Assembly (NCBI GenBank): GCA_013115145.1
Contig: JAAPAO010000146.1
Span: 1-62,667, forward strand
Length of the DNA: 62,667 bases
Direction: 5' to 3'
Origin: Perkinsus chesapeaki
Taxonomy: Eukaryota > Perkinsozoa > Perkinsida > Perkinsidae
This document shows positions 8,921 to 21,109 of this stretch, one piece after another. Position 1 is the first letter of the stretch; each line of letters begins with the position of its first letter. Under the pieces are notes generated by a model, which was not told where the DNA came from, did no database searches, and saw only the letters and a program-made list of their open reading frames with translations. Made by a program: the position numbers and the translations under genes.

Positions 8921-10694
8921 ATGGGCGACGAGGACAGTGATAGAGATCTTCTTGGCCTTGAAGCATTTGATGAGCCCCCCACGGATGACGAGCTCTTGGC
9001 CATGGCCAAGGGTGAACTGGGCGCGTGGCCCCACGCCCTCTATGTCAACCCGAATGTTGGGGTGAAGAAGACAGAGGAGTTTGGCGGCGGCCGCGGGCTC
9101 TATAACGTATCACAACAGGTGCTGAGGTTTGCAACTACTAATACGCCCACGATGCGCAGTGTATCAACGACGCTCCTGTCGTTCGTTTAGTCGGCGGGGG
9201 TTTTCAATGTTTTTCCCGACGAGACGTGCTGATAGTGAATCACTTTTAGTGATGGACAATATCCTTCCTTATACTTACCCGTGATCTGAAAGCCCTCATC
9301 CTTCAGCCCTGGATATCGTCGGTGTTGGTCAGGTGATCCCTGTTGGATCCCTCATAGCATTTGAGACACCACTTCTGATAGAAGACTCGTACGAGAAGCT
9401 GTTGAGCGCTCTGAAAAAGGCAGCTGCCGATCCCAAGAAGAAGGCTGTTATATCAAAGGCAAGGCCCTTTGTGACCTGAAGAGTGGAGTGTTGAGTATCT
9501 CAGCTATTCTCCGGGTCGGCAGAGGACGGCAACGATCTCGACTTGGAGGGAATTCTGTCCCACAATTACATGGCCGAGGAACTACTGCCTGTCAACGGCC
9601 GACGTGACGTTTCTGGTGATAGGCTTTTTAACAGAGTAATCGCGCCGTGTACGGCTAAGTGTAATTTTGGCTCCCTCAGGTTGGTCTGTGGCCATTCCTT
9701 TCAATGGCAAATCACTACTACTTGCCCAACGTCACGCGTTCTCATATCGGCAAGGAAGGCTATCTTGCCTCTAGAGCGATAAAAGATATAGCACCAGGTA
9801 AGCCGGAGCTGGAATGCCTGCTTGTAGCTCCCCCTATTTAGGTGAGCAAATCCTTGACAACTACTGTCCAACTTTGATGCCGTGGGTTGAGAGAAATAAA
9901 GTGACGCATTCTCAGCACGGCTTCAATGAGCCATTCGACCCTAAGTAACCACGACGCAGGTGGCGGTTGGTGTAGCCACTCACCTCAGATTCGACATGGC
10001 GCCGCCTGAGGAGCTCACTGCTCTCATGCAGGCAGTACGAGAAATCAAGGTGGGTGGGCTTAACTTCCTGTTCGGACTGGCGTATTCGTCTCAGCAAGCT
10101 CTCAAGGCTGGTCCGCCGACTGCTGAGCAGTACGCTCTCGCGGGAGAGGAGGGCGACTCCGATGGCTCGATTGAACCACCCACGGTGAAAGAGCACTCTG
10201 AGATGTGCTTCCAGGTGAGTGTGAAGTGCTTCCCCCTTCCCGTTAACCTTCCCGCTGTTTAGTCATTAATCGGCACACTCGAGGAAATAGATGGTACCTT
10301 GAAGGATCCCTCCTTAGCTGTGGCCTACTCCACGCTCGCCTACGCTGGTATGAGGCTTATTAATGCACTGCATCATCACCTCTCCTTTCAGCCAAGCTTG
10401 CTGAGGCGTATGAGCTGGAGGTGCACGCGTTATCGGAAGCTCTGGCTTTGGCGATGTCAAGAGAGCCATACAGCTTCGTTTCCTCCACTCTGAGCACTCG
10501 GCTGGCGCTTGCCGCCCGGCGGGTCCTGGACGACGATAAATGCAGCAAATTGGAACAGGTATATGGCCTTTACTTTCCGTAACAGCAGACAAGTCTCTCA
10601 GATGGCCAGGAAGCATTTCCGGACGGTGTTTGGCGGTGGAGACGCTCTCTTCGACTACTGCAATGATGCCCTCGTGGAGCCACACGCTCACTGA
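8921..10694 (+). CDS. SET-domain protein lysine methyltransferase (SMYD/SETD-like)
   Basis: Putative S-adenosylmethionine-dependent lysine methyltransferase. Exons: 8921-9118, 9333 to 9458 or 9470, 9525-9635, 9680-9797, 9842-9900, 9960-10214, 10263-10347, 10392-10558, 10602-10694; about 405 residues. SET motifs appear in order: GGGRGL (cofactor loop), VIPVGSLIAFETPLLI, an insert, then ANHYYLPN in place of the usual NHSCxPN, and GEQILDNY near the end of the domain. The C-terminal 200 residues are helical (EELTALMQAVREIK, AEAYELEVHALSEALAL) and resemble the repeat region of SMYD-type enzymes. No post-SET cysteine cluster is seen. The second intron can use a GC donor at 9459 or a GT donor at 9471. 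Substrate unknown; whether the altered NHS motif permits catalysis is open. Confidence 0.8.
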
Positions 10695-10801
10695 CAATCA
10701 CGTCTCTCAAATACAGGTCTTCTGTAAAGCGTTAGCATTTGCTTGTCAATAAATTCCTTGACTAATTGGTGGGAGCAAATCCGTTTGCGATCGCCCTCGA
10801 G

Positions 10802-12357
10802 ATGCAATCGGCCACCGCGGGTGCCGGACAATATTTCTACGGTCCTCCACGGGGATCATACAACATTCAACTAGCGCCACCGAACTCACTCAATACCTTC
10901 CGACCACCTACTTTCCCATCAATGCATGGTGGAGTCGTCAATATTACAGGTTTACCGAGTGAGTGGAAACCAGTCGATTTACCTTGCGGCTCCACCCACT
11001 ACTCTTCAGCTATCGAGGAGCTCTCCTCGTCATCATCTGACATCTCCGAAGAGGACGACTCGCCAAGCCTGGTGTCCAATGTCCTCTCTAAATTAAGCTG
11101 GAGACGCGATGAAGTAAAAATGCTTATTGATGCCCTTGCCAGGCTTTGGACCCGCCATGCGGCCTTGCCATTCGTGGCTTTTAGGATGACTCCCCCTCCT
11201 GGGCCGAGAGACTACCATCGCCTTCGGACGTCAGTGACTCATGTGCTGCAGTTAGAGGGGTGCATAATCATGAGTTTAGATCCAAGAGGCGATTTCAAGC
11301 GGCATGGCTAGATTCGAGGAGGGCGTGGATTCTGCATGGAGATGGATAACTCAGCCAGTGAGTCTCACAGTGTCTGGCTGCCTCATATCATTCACGCCAC
11401 GGTGGATGTTGTAATAGCATTACTGATCCTGTGAACTTCGAGAGATTGTTAATGACCAAAAGTGTTAGCATTCTTAATGCTGCTGTACTTGCCCAGATTC
11501 TCTTCTGTGGTGGAGGAGGCCCTATCAAGGAATATGATCCCACCACTGAGGTGCCCACGTGCTCTCTTCCGTGCCTATGTCTAGTTGTGTCAGGAAGTTA
11601 TATATGAGTGGGCGCCGGTCCTAGGCTATGATGCAGCTCCCCTCTTGGGAGCATCCGTTCCAGGTAGCATCGCGGAATGATTTCTGTTGACTCGTCGCGT
11701 CAGGGGAGGATCAGATGTATAGTGCTTTGGAGACGGTTTCATCCTCAGCAGCAGCAGCCTGCAGCCAAGGGAGTATTCTTCAAATCGACCGGCAGCCTTA
11801 TTCGATTTCGGATTCAGGTATATCAGCGAGCAGCTCGCAGGGCGGAGTATCCACCAGTGGTCGGTCACAGGCATCCACGGCGCAATCTTCCAACCCGGCT
11901 CCGGCATCTACAGCTCAGAAGGTGCTCGAGGACACTAGCAACATAGCCACACTTTTAGAATGATCCTCATTCGAACCTTTAATGCTCTGCCGTCTTCGTA
12001 GGTTATTGAAAATATGAGGATGCGGAGACGAGAAGAGCGCACGGCTTTGTTATCGACTCATATCTCCGCCATCCCCCCTCCGTGCGATGTTATCCCTGAT
12101 GAGGTCGAGAGCTCCCTGGATTCATTCAGAACAGCTGCTCAGCGCATCAGGTATGCATCAGTGCTCAGTTCACGCTAGTGGCCTCAGTTCTCCCCAGGTA
12201 GCCTGACGATCGCGCTGTCATTTGGTTCTCTACAAAGTTGCTTGGTCATGAACAACTCATGAGTGGCTCGATCTCTCTGTTGAGTTTACTTGCCGATTTC
12301 CCCTGCCTATCGGATGGCCACTCATTAGCTATTGAGGGCTCTGACAGGTGTAGCTAA
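10802..12357 (+). CDS. Unassigned multi-exon protein, Ser-rich
   Basis: Coding-like segments run on the plus strand but no family is recognised. Block one (about 10802-11270) has a Pro-rich N-terminus, an acidic serine run (ELSSSSSDISEEDDS) and a helix (RRDEVKMLIDALARLW). Block two near 11715-11960 is Ser/Ala/Gln-rich (ISASSSQGGVSTSGRSQAS). Block three begins after an acceptor near 12001 (VIENMRMRRREERTALL) and block four ends near 12357 with LMSGSISLLSLLADF. The serine-rich low-complexity stretches suggest a regulatory or scaffold protein. Exon borders are only partly solved, and these blocks might belong to two genes. Confidence 0.4.
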
Positions 12358-12980
12358 GTGAGCTGGTATTGTAATCTTTCCATGCAGCCGTGCTTATACC
12401 GACCCCAAATAGCCGGCCCAGTTTTGAGAATCGGATTACGTTTATTTTGTATGGTGGATTTATATCCAGCAATCATTTTCTGGCTTTCACGCCAAGCCGA
12501 CAACGCGGAGTGCGAAGGGTGGATAAAATGTATCTCCAACTCACATCAGTGTACGGAGGCTTAGTGACAGAGTTTGCTTTCGATGTGGGAAAATGGAGAA
12601 TTTTGAGCTATTTCACAGACCACGCAGTATTCCAGAGTTGATATTCGAATACTAAGAGTCAAATTCAGTATTAAGTTCATTATTGACCATCTTCTTCTAT
12701 CGTCACATAACGCGACATGTTTACACAGAAAACGGGCTACTTAATAGCCAACTGATAACAGGGGAGAATCAGTCCGAATGAATGCGAGTGGAAGAATGAA
12801 TCAAATCCACCGGTTAAAAGGCTCAATAAATGTCGGACTCGTTATTCTCGCATGATAGGATGGGATGGTAGTTCGCTGATGCTCCCATAAATAATGGGAT
12901 AATTATGATACTCGGCATGAACCTAGCAGTAACGGAATTCACCACGGCTTCTTCCACTAGGGTGAGCTCGCTACCGACGT
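12358..12980. other. Intergenic, no gene seen
   Basis: AT-rich spacer between a plus-strand gene and the converging carboxypeptidase. Short open stretches on the plus strand near 12390-12640 lack protein-like composition or splice logic. No RNA gene was seen. Confidence 0.5.
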
Positions 12981-15378
12981 TTAGCTGCGAGTCCCCGACT
13001 CGCTAAGATGGGAAGTAGGCAGCTCGTTATCAAGGAACTGATTAACCATCTGAAGGGCTACCGCTGGTTGATCCATGGGTACCGTATGACCCGCCTGATA
13101 GACCTGAAAGTATCAGTCAGAAAATGTCGACTAGAACTAAATCGGCGAACTGCTTACCTGCATAAATGCGAACTGACCTCCATTATCCAAAGTGACGCTC
13201 CTCAGTTTACCGACGGCGGTGCCGGAAGGGTCCTAAAATATATAAAGTTTAGGCACCTATTCTGGACCCACGCATGTCCCATTGTCCTACGAACCTTATA
13301 CTCTTTATCTTCCTCGTTCTTGAACTTCTCCTGCCCCTTCCACTCGAGCTCCAATGCCCAGTGCTTGTTACCAATCCAGTTGCAAATATAGTCGACATCC
13401 CCAGCATAAATCAAGACCTGAAGAAGAGCTAATTCAACTGTGCAATATCTCTAAGCTTCCAGTACGGGCGATATATAGACACGAAACTCAGCGAATGGGG
13501 AATCCACAGGGTATGCTAGAATAGGTAATTTCATACCCGCAAACCTCCTTCGATTTGGTCAGTGAGCAGAGTGTGGAAGTTGTGCATCCAATCCTGGTTG
13601 AACAGCAAGTTGACCTAAGGGGGCATCCGCTTCAGCCATTAAGGAGACGCACTGACTATTTTATTGCACTGCTGCCACTCCGTATTCACTCCCAGCTGCT
13701 CCTGGACCGATTTGTTATTGAGGAATTTATCGACCTGAGAAATCAAAACTCAGAACCAATTCCTTGAGGGCAGACTCACATTAGAAAAATCGTAACAGAG
13801 TGGTGGATGGTCGCATTTCTTGCGCATATCGTATCTGTGAAAGAAGGTTAGTAAGCAGCGAGAGTTCATTCCAAGGACTCACGGATTGAGCCCTTTGAGC
13901 TGGTAGGGGGTGAGCAAGGGAAGGTTGCATCTCAAGAATGCTACGCTGCATCTCCACCCTAAATCACAGTACTCACACGGCGTCACTGGCAGGGCCGACG
14001 GCTGATTGGAAACTTCCGTCCTTTTGGTCATGAGAAATAATGTGTGATCGGTGGATGAAAATGAGTGAAAAGGCAGGCTATGGTCTGCAGCCTAGAGAAA
14101 AACAGAGCAATTTGTAGCATAATAGATCATTGTAGTTTTCGGAGATTTAATGTCTGCATGCGCAATATGACCTGGATCGATTGTTGTAACTCCTTACCTC
14201 CATTCTTGTTGCAGCTTTTAATAGCATCCACGCAACCTGGTACAGTAGCCTTCATTATCCAATACCTGCAGCAGGGATAGAGAATATGAATATCATGGCA
14301 CCCAGCTCACTCTAACTTCGAGACTCGGCTTGGGGCAGTAGTGCTATTATACGCCATGTCCGGGTACCACTTGTATCTGTTATACAACAATACTGCATGG
14401 TACCGACTAACCAATACTCACTGTTCTTCCGGGTCAGTCATACCATTGCCAATAGCCACCCCTTCTAGCTTGATGGTCAATGTGTTAGCTTTCTGGTTCT
14501 CAATGAATATCTTGTGTGAGATGGCGGGTATATAATGACCTGAAGTGAATAGTTCACTGTGAACTATTTAACCTATCCAATAACACAACCAACTAATAGC
14601 TCACCAGCGTAAGATTCTCCGGTTATGTAAAATTTTCTGTTATATTCAGGATGCTTGTCAAATAAGTGAACGAGGAAAGCATACCTGTCGGGTATGGGAA
14701 CAAATTCGAAAACCAAAAGAGATTCTCACATATCCTCGGCAACACCGGTTTCGTCGTGATCGTACGTTCCACTACTGAAACCTGTTCCTGGAGGTTGGTC
14801 AACCCAAAAGATATTTGATCGATTATTCCACGAATACCTGAGAGAGGTACCCTCACAGCGGGTGTGTACAAGATCGGCCCTGCTCATTAGGAATCGTATC
14901 AGTGCCGTCCTTGTTGACCGTGCAAGGTCCATTCTCGCCGAGCAAAGCCAACTGGCTGCTGCAGCCAGGCCCGCCGGTTAGCCACATAACCGTTGGATCA
15001 TTTTTGGGATCGGTACGGGATTCAAAGAACCAGAAGAAGTAACTGAAGTGACTATGTATGGGAAACCCCGCGAAACTGGAGCTAACCTCTTCCCCGGTCG
15101 AGCATCAAAATAACCGGAAAGTTGAGCTACCGAAGGGTCGCAGAGACCCCCATTTTGTTTCATGGACGTGATAGTTAACTTGGGCTTGAAGAATTCCTCA
15201 GCCCCAGGGACACTCACCGGTTGCTTTTTCGGGCCGCCGAGGAAATCTGAAACGAGAGCAGCTATCACCGCACATCGGGCAGCGTATAATGACCATCAGG
15301 CGCAAACATGCCATTCATAAGCATCTGCCCCACTGCGGGGACGGATAGCAGAAGGATTTGCACGACGGGAGTGAACAT
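12981..15378 (-). CDS. Serine carboxypeptidase (peptidase S10), copy 1
   Basis: Secreted or vacuolar serine carboxypeptidase that removes C-terminal residues. It is read on the minus strand from a Met at 15378 with signal peptide [18 protein letters not shown] to the TAA at 12981, in about nine exons. All catalytic parts are present: TGGPGCSS and GENGPCTV (oxyanion region), [20 protein letters not shown], nucleophile GESYAG near 14615, Asp in [17 protein letters not shown] near 13390, and His in [12 protein letters not shown] near 13080. The alternative start and two internal introns of 40-60 nt were checked by frame only. It is tandem with copy 2 at 17231, and about 650 bp, introns included, are almost identical between them. 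Confidence 0.9.
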
Positions 15379-16483
15379 GAGCCGAGCCTGGGTTTAAAAC
15401 CTGGTCAATCGGAAACTTGGAAAGATGGTTTGGATTTTACTGTCTGACGAGCTTGGTCTCCCATAACAATTTGCTCGACGGTGGATATTGTGTGGGTCAA
15501 GAAATACAAGCACAGGATACCGGCTCAATCGCCGACGCTTATTCGTAGTACTGTAGTAAAGAGGTCACTGAACCCGGTGCACCTGCGTGCATAACGTAAC
15601 ACGCATGTACGTAAGTTGTACCAGAGAGGTCGCCACAATTGTGAGCTTCTTTCACAAGCAACTTCATATCCCGTGCGCCAGTCTGGACTTGATACGCGGA
15701 GTTGATCTGCTCTTCTGTGCTTTCCTACTCTGTGCCTGTCCTTGTTACGCGGAAGTTTTGTTGATGGTAATGAGCGCCCGCCCGTGACCTTGGATGGAAG
15801 AAATCGCATAAAAACGATATTTTGCTCAAGTAGTATTTCTCTCAGATCAGGAGCTACAATTTTCCGGTACCCGATGTGATCCCTCCTTTTTCTGACATTG
15901 TCTGATGGTTTATCTTTCTTTATCTGACACCCTGACCACTGGGTCTGTATCATGAAACAAGTAGCTTGATCCCACTACAACTACAGGGTATGAAGGTTAA
16001 CGGTACGAGGCGAGTAAGAGAAAACATGTTAAGCTTTTGAGGTCGGCTGAAGTGTTCAACCGGTAAGTCGAGCGCGTCGGCAAGAACTCAGGTTCGGGGA
16101 CAGATTGCCAACTTTCTCGTATTTCTTAAGATCTTACTCGCCGTCATCCTACGTTCGGCTCTTCTCTGAGCACGTCGGCGTTTGCTGGGTGTTATAAGCG
16201 TTACTAGCTCTGTGAGAGATCAAAGTCTGGAGCCAATTTGGACTTGGGTTGTGATACTGGTCCACGGGAGTCATGCTGCGACCAGAGGTTTATCGGTTAT
16301 TAGCCGTTCAGCATTTTGCCGGAGAAGATTTGACCATAGAATTCGACATCAAGTCCCCTGGTGGTGGCTCTTCTTCCTGGAAAATGCCAATTTCTACTTT
16401 TGCGATCGTCCTAAGAGATGGCACTGACGAACTTGTCGGATGTACGTAGCTCCAGGAAGGAATTGGTATTCACCCTTAACCTC
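15379..16483. other. Spacer between carboxypeptidase and dynein light chain
   Basis: Mostly unassigned. The minus strand has a 142-codon open frame at 15525-15953 with Arg-rich, unfamily-like composition, probably chance. The plus strand has a protein-like piece near 16330-16435 (FDIKSPGGGSSSWKMPIS) that ends in a stop and that I could not attach to a gene. Confidence 0.4.
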
Positions 16484-16978
16484 ATGTCGGAAGAAGCGCG
16501 CACGAGCCGACCAGCCGAACCCTCGCCAGGGAACATCATGAATCATCAGGTGCCATCTCGGATCGAGTGTGCCTTACTTGATGGACCGTGTCTCCTTTTG
16601 GGCAGGTGCATGTCGACCACCACAGCTGTGATATTTCGGACGAACTACTCGAATTTATGATAAAAGAGGCAAAGTCTTGTAAGGTCTTCATATCTGGCCT
16701 TTCTAACTACTCATGATGACTTCGTCCCAGGCGAGACCGGTCGATTAAAGATTTCTTCAACGTCTTACAGCGATGTGGCTAGGGAAATGAAAAAGGCAAT
16801 TGAAGAACACTGTGGCGGTGGAAACAACGGAGGCTCGTCTTTTAGTTGATCTGGCACTTCAGGCACTTGGCATGTGATCGTTGGAAAGGGCTTTGGTGCA
16901 CACGTTTCCGCCGAAGTGAATCATTTGGCCCATTTCAACGTCGGTGCTACCGCCTTCATGATGTATAAGCATGGTTAA
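16484..16978 (+). CDS. LC8-type dynein light chain, with in-frame TGA
   Basis: Homolog of the LC8 (DYNLL) dynein light chain, a small dimeric hub of axonemal and cytoplasmic dynein. Exons 16484-16549, 16606-16678 and 16731-16978 join in phase (introns 56 and 52 nt) to 128 codons. Seen: HVDHHSCDISDELLEFMIKE and YSDVAREMKKAIEEHC (helices), then GTWHVIVGKGFGAHVSAEV and the terminal strands to MMYKHG, which match the TWHCIVG...F/Y-H-E pattern of LC8. Compared with usual LC8 (about 89 residues) there is an N-terminal extension and a Gly/Ser loop before TWH. That loop contains TGA at 16847-16849 in the reading frame. It may be a sequencing error, a decayed copy, read-through, or a missed intron. 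Confidence 0.7.
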
Positions 16979-17230
16979 TGCTGAGCTCAAGGTGGCATTG
17001 TCGCGTTAAGTTAGAGTTGCGATTTGGAAGTTCCCGATCTGTTAGTTGTTAGCAGTCGAGTTAGGACGTATTGCCGTTAACATCCGCAGACAGCCTCGAG
17101 TTTTGATCTTCCTATTCTTGCAAAACACGACACTTACCATATAAAAACTCAAACTCTGACACAAATCGATACGAACTGATTCAAGAAATCTAGATAGCCA
17201 TGCACCGCGCTCCTGGTATGACACATAAGT

Positions 17231-19651
17231 TTACAAAACTATATCGATCTCAATAGGAGCGTTATCGAACAAGTCATATTCCTCGTAGGCCATCATGTTG
17301 GCAAATTCAACCTTTTTAGGCCTTTCCAGAGTCGAGGTCGGGAATTCGTTATCAATAAATTCATTCAACATCGTAAGAGCTACAGCCGGTTGGTCCATTG
17401 GCACCATATGTCCCGCCTGATAGACCTGCAAACATCACGGAGTCAATGACAACTGGGGTTTAGTCTTTATTCGACCCACCTGCAAGAATGTGAACTGACC
17501 TCCGTTGTCCAACGACACGCTCCTGAGTTTGCCAACGCCCGTGCCCGATGGATCCTAAAGACACGCAGAACCCGTAAGTGCTAAGCTGAGTGCAGAACAG
17601 TCGTGTTTACCTTATACTCTTTATCTTCCTCATTCTTGAACTTCTCCTGCCCCTTCCACTCGAGCTCCAATGCCCAGTGCTTGTTACCAATCCAGTTGCA
17701 AATATAGTCGACATCCCCAGCATAAATCAATACCTGAACACCAAGTGTCCGCAGCAATATGGTACTCGAGGGCGGCCGATAGCCGGGAGGTTATCCATAT
17801 CTTACACGCAGACCTCCTTCGATTTGGTCAACAAGGAGAGAGTGGAAGTTGTGCATAAAGTCCCAGTTGAACATCAAGTTGACCTAAGGAGCAGCCTGTC
17901 TGCGACATCGCGGAGCTTCTTACGATGGTGTTGCACTCCTGCCACTTCGTGTTCACTCCCAGTTGTTCTTGAACAGACTTCGTATTGAGGAATTTATCGA
18001 CCTGGGAAATTCGGTAACATCGACGCATTGGAGAAGAAACTAACATTTGAGAAATCGTAACAGAGTGGTGGATGCTCGCATTTCTGACGCATATCGTATC
18101 TATAAAAGGCTTGAGTTAACATCCGGTGACACTCTGAGATCACTCACGGGTTGAGCCCCTTGCTCTGATATGGGCCAAATAGTGCACGGTTGCACTGCAT
18201 AAATGCCAAGGAGCATGGGAATCCTACACACAAATGATCACAGGTTACCAGGTGCGCCGAGCGAGTTAGCAAAATGCTCCCAACTATTTTGTAGGAGATT
18301 CGCGGTGTTCAGAAGGCCTCGAAACCCGCCAGAGCCCACTAATTGCACCAAAGTGCTCATGAGGTACTAAGTGGGAAGATAACTTGTGTAATGTACGAGA
18401 TTCCCGCTCTTGCCTGATGGAACTATGTTAATATGGGTAGTGCACGCACCAGTCCAGCTGAAAGGGTTAAAACGTGCTTACCTCCACCTTTGTTGCATTT
18501 CTGAATAGCTTGCACGCAGCCCGGTACAGCCGCCTTCATGTCTTCGTACCTAAAATGGTATACCAATCTAATCTTATCATATCTGTCTTACTCTTTTTCA
18601 GAGACTCGGCTTGGGGCGGTAGTGCTATTATACGCCATGTCCGGGTACCACTTGTATCTGTTATACAAGAATACTGCATGGTACCGACTAACCAATACTC
18701 ACTGTTCTTCCGGGTCAGTCATACCATTGCCAATAGCCACCCCTTCTAGCTTGATGGTCAATGTGTTAGCTTTCTGGTTCTCAATGAATATCTTGTGTGA
18801 GATGGCGGGTATATAATGACCTGAAGTGAATAGTTCACTGTGAACTATTTAACCTATCCAATAACACAACCAACTAATAGCTCACCAGCGTAAGATTCTC
18901 CGGTTATGTAAAATTTTCTGTTATATTCAGGATGCTTGTCAAATAAGTGGACGAGGAAAGCATACCTGTCGGGTATGGGAACAAATTCGAAAACCAAAAG
19001 AGTTTCTCACATATCCTCGGCAACACCGGTTTCGTCGTGATCGTACGTTCCGTTACTGAAACCTGTTCCTGGAGGTTGGTCAACCCAAAAGATATTTGAT
19101 CGATTATTCCACGAATACCTGAGAGAGGTACCCTCACAGCGGGTTTGTACAAGATCGGCCCTGCTCATTAGGAATCGTATCAGTGCCGTCCTTGTTGACC
19201 GTGCAAGGTCCATTCTCGCCGAGCAAAGCCAACTGGCTGCTGCAGCCGGGCCCACCAGTTAGCCACATAACCGTCGGATCGTTTTTCGGATCGGTACGGG
19301 ATTCAAAAAACCAGAAGAAGTAACTGAAGTGACTGTGTAGGGCAGACCAGCATAACTAGAGCTAACCTCTTCCCCGGTCCCGCATCAAAATATCCGGCAA
19401 ACTGGGCAACCGAGGGGTCGCAAAGACCGTCCTTTTCTCGCATTGACGTGATTGTTAACTTGGGTTCGAACCATTCCTCAGGGGGATTAACAGGCCGTTC
19501 TCTCATACGGTCCAGGTAATCTATAATAGTAATGTAATTGGATGGAAAATCAGCTATCACCATTAGCCATCAACATGTCACTCATGAGTAACTGTCCCAT
19601 AACAGGGGCGGCGCACAGTATGAGTATGACTGGGAAGACGGCGATGAGCAT
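17231..19651 (-). CDS. Serine carboxypeptidase (peptidase S10), copy 2
   Basis: Tandem paralog of the gene at 12981, read from Met at 19651 (signal peptide [20 protein letters not shown]) to the stop at 17231. It keeps the S10 core: [36 protein letters not shown] near 18896, [15 protein letters not shown], the [16 protein letters not shown] segment, the Asp loop [17 protein letters not shown] near 17720, and [12 protein letters not shown] at about 17410. It has a longer C-terminal tail ([16 protein letters not shown]) than copy 1. Cysteines for disulfides are conserved between copies. The protein is most likely exported or vacuolar. The segment 18601-19260 is almost identical to 14322-14980, while the rest has diverged. 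Confidence 0.9.
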
Positions 19652-20308
19652 AATGAAGCTTGAAAGCTGCTTATTACAAATATGACAACGTTTCGATCAA
19701 ATGTCTAAAGAGGCAATCGTGTTCATGGTAGGGTACAGCAAACCTCACAGTGCTCATTAGCCACGACATCAGTTTCTTAAGGAGCTATTGTACGCTACCG
19801 AGCAATTACAGGCGACACCTCAGCGCAATGAACTCTGACTCGCAGCGTTTAAGTGCGTGAGACGAGCACGGACGTTCATGCCATTCGAGGCGCCGCTACG
19901 TGAAAGCTTTCCAGTTCAGGCCGAAACATCGAGACTACGAAAGAGAACTCCTTAATTCGAGTTGAGTAATCCAACGGCTGGAATCAGAGGTGGTTCAAAG
20001 CACTGCTTGTTAAGCCACCCTAACGCATTATTCAGGTCACCAAAGTACCCAATAATTCAGCGATAGGGTGGCCAATCCTGGCATAAGGATTACATAACAA
20101 ACCCTCGGGAGCTCACAGGCAGAATTTACACTACACACTGATAAATTATGGTTCATTGTTGTCGTCGCAGCAGGAGAGAACGCCTTCAGTCTGCTAGTAA
20201 GATTTCCACATCCAAACTGGACAAAATACAATCTGAAACGCTCACCGATTATCATTCCCAAGACCATCATGAAAACACACTGATAACAGGCGAAAAATGA
20301 ACAACCGA
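19652..20308. other. Intergenic, no gene seen
   Basis: About 650 nt upstream of carboxypeptidase copy 2 and before the tRNA cluster. Only short chance open frames; no motif or RNA gene recognised. Confidence 0.5.
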
Positions 20309-20381
20309 GGGGGACTAGCTCAAATGGTAGAGCGCTCGCTTAGCAAGCGAGAGGCACCGGGATCGATGCCCGGGTTCTCCA
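20309..20381 (+). tRNA. tRNA-Ala (anticodon AGC), copy 2
   Basis: Base-for-base identical over 73 nt to the tRNA at 1611, with the same arms and AGC anticodon. The flanks differ from those of the other copies. Confidence 0.97.
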
Positions 20382-20622
20382 TTTTGGCGAACTCCCATCG
20401 ATTCGCATCCCACCGACGTTGGCATATAAGATGCTTGTATCGTATCACACATGAAACTAGTGACTAATAGTTACTGGAAGTCACTGAAACTCGGAGACGG
20501 AAGCGAAAACCGAATTTACTGGAGCCAGTCAATTCTTTTTCTGTCTCGAATGCAGTGTACGGTGCAGGAGTCGAGAATAAAGCGTCCGGACACAATCAGT
20601 GTCTACCAAAGTTCATAACAAC

Positions 20623-20696
20623 TGGTCGATGCAGGGCTCGAACCTGCGACCCTCGCGTTATTAGCACGATGCTCTAACCGACTGAGCTAAACGACC
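20623..20696 (-). tRNA. tRNA-Ile (anticodon AAT)
   Basis: A 74-nt gene on the minus strand. It starts GGTCGTTTAGCTCAGTCGGT, has anticodon loop CTAATAA (AAT), T loop GGTTCGAGCC and ends ATCGACCA. The acceptor stem has one T-T mismatch at pair 6-67; otherwise it is canonical. There is no intron. Confidence 0.94.
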
Positions 20697-21109
20697 ACTG
20701 AAAACAATTGTACAAGAAGCATGTCCACCAATCCTATACAGAGACACATACAGTGCGAAAATTGCTAAAAGTGAATACTGCTAAAAACACAAGCGCTAGA
20801 GATTCAGCCAGCTGGATGGCAAGCTAGACAGTCCTAACAAATGAGCGCACATGTTACAGCGCCGTATATACCACTGAATTGCTCTCCGGTGCTGACGATT
20901 GTAGTCATCGATAAAACAGCTGCGCTCGCCTTGGCACGCACGCACGCCCAAAGCGCGCAGGGTGCGCATCGACCGGCACATGATGTGCCGCACATCCCTA
21001 GCATGTTGTGGTAGATTCTTTTCTCCTCACACTGATTACCAGTTAAATAAAAAGTATTAAAATTGAAGGATCCTTGACGGAAGGTGCCGGGTAAGGAAAA
21101 CCTAACAAC
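20697..21109. other. Spacer inside tRNA cluster
   Basis: About 410 nt with no recognised gene. An A-rich, repeat-poor segment on the minus strand (20796-20993) is open for 65 codons but has no protein-like features. Confidence 0.5.

Noticed and set aside
9912-10196. Minus-strand open frame over the SET gene
   Set aside because: It is the codon-aligned shadow of exon 6 of the plus-strand methyltransferase and has no family match.
15525-15953. 142-codon minus-strand frame near carboxypeptidase copy 1
   Set aside because: Composition is Arg-rich and irregular, no motif, no splice partner; probably chance.
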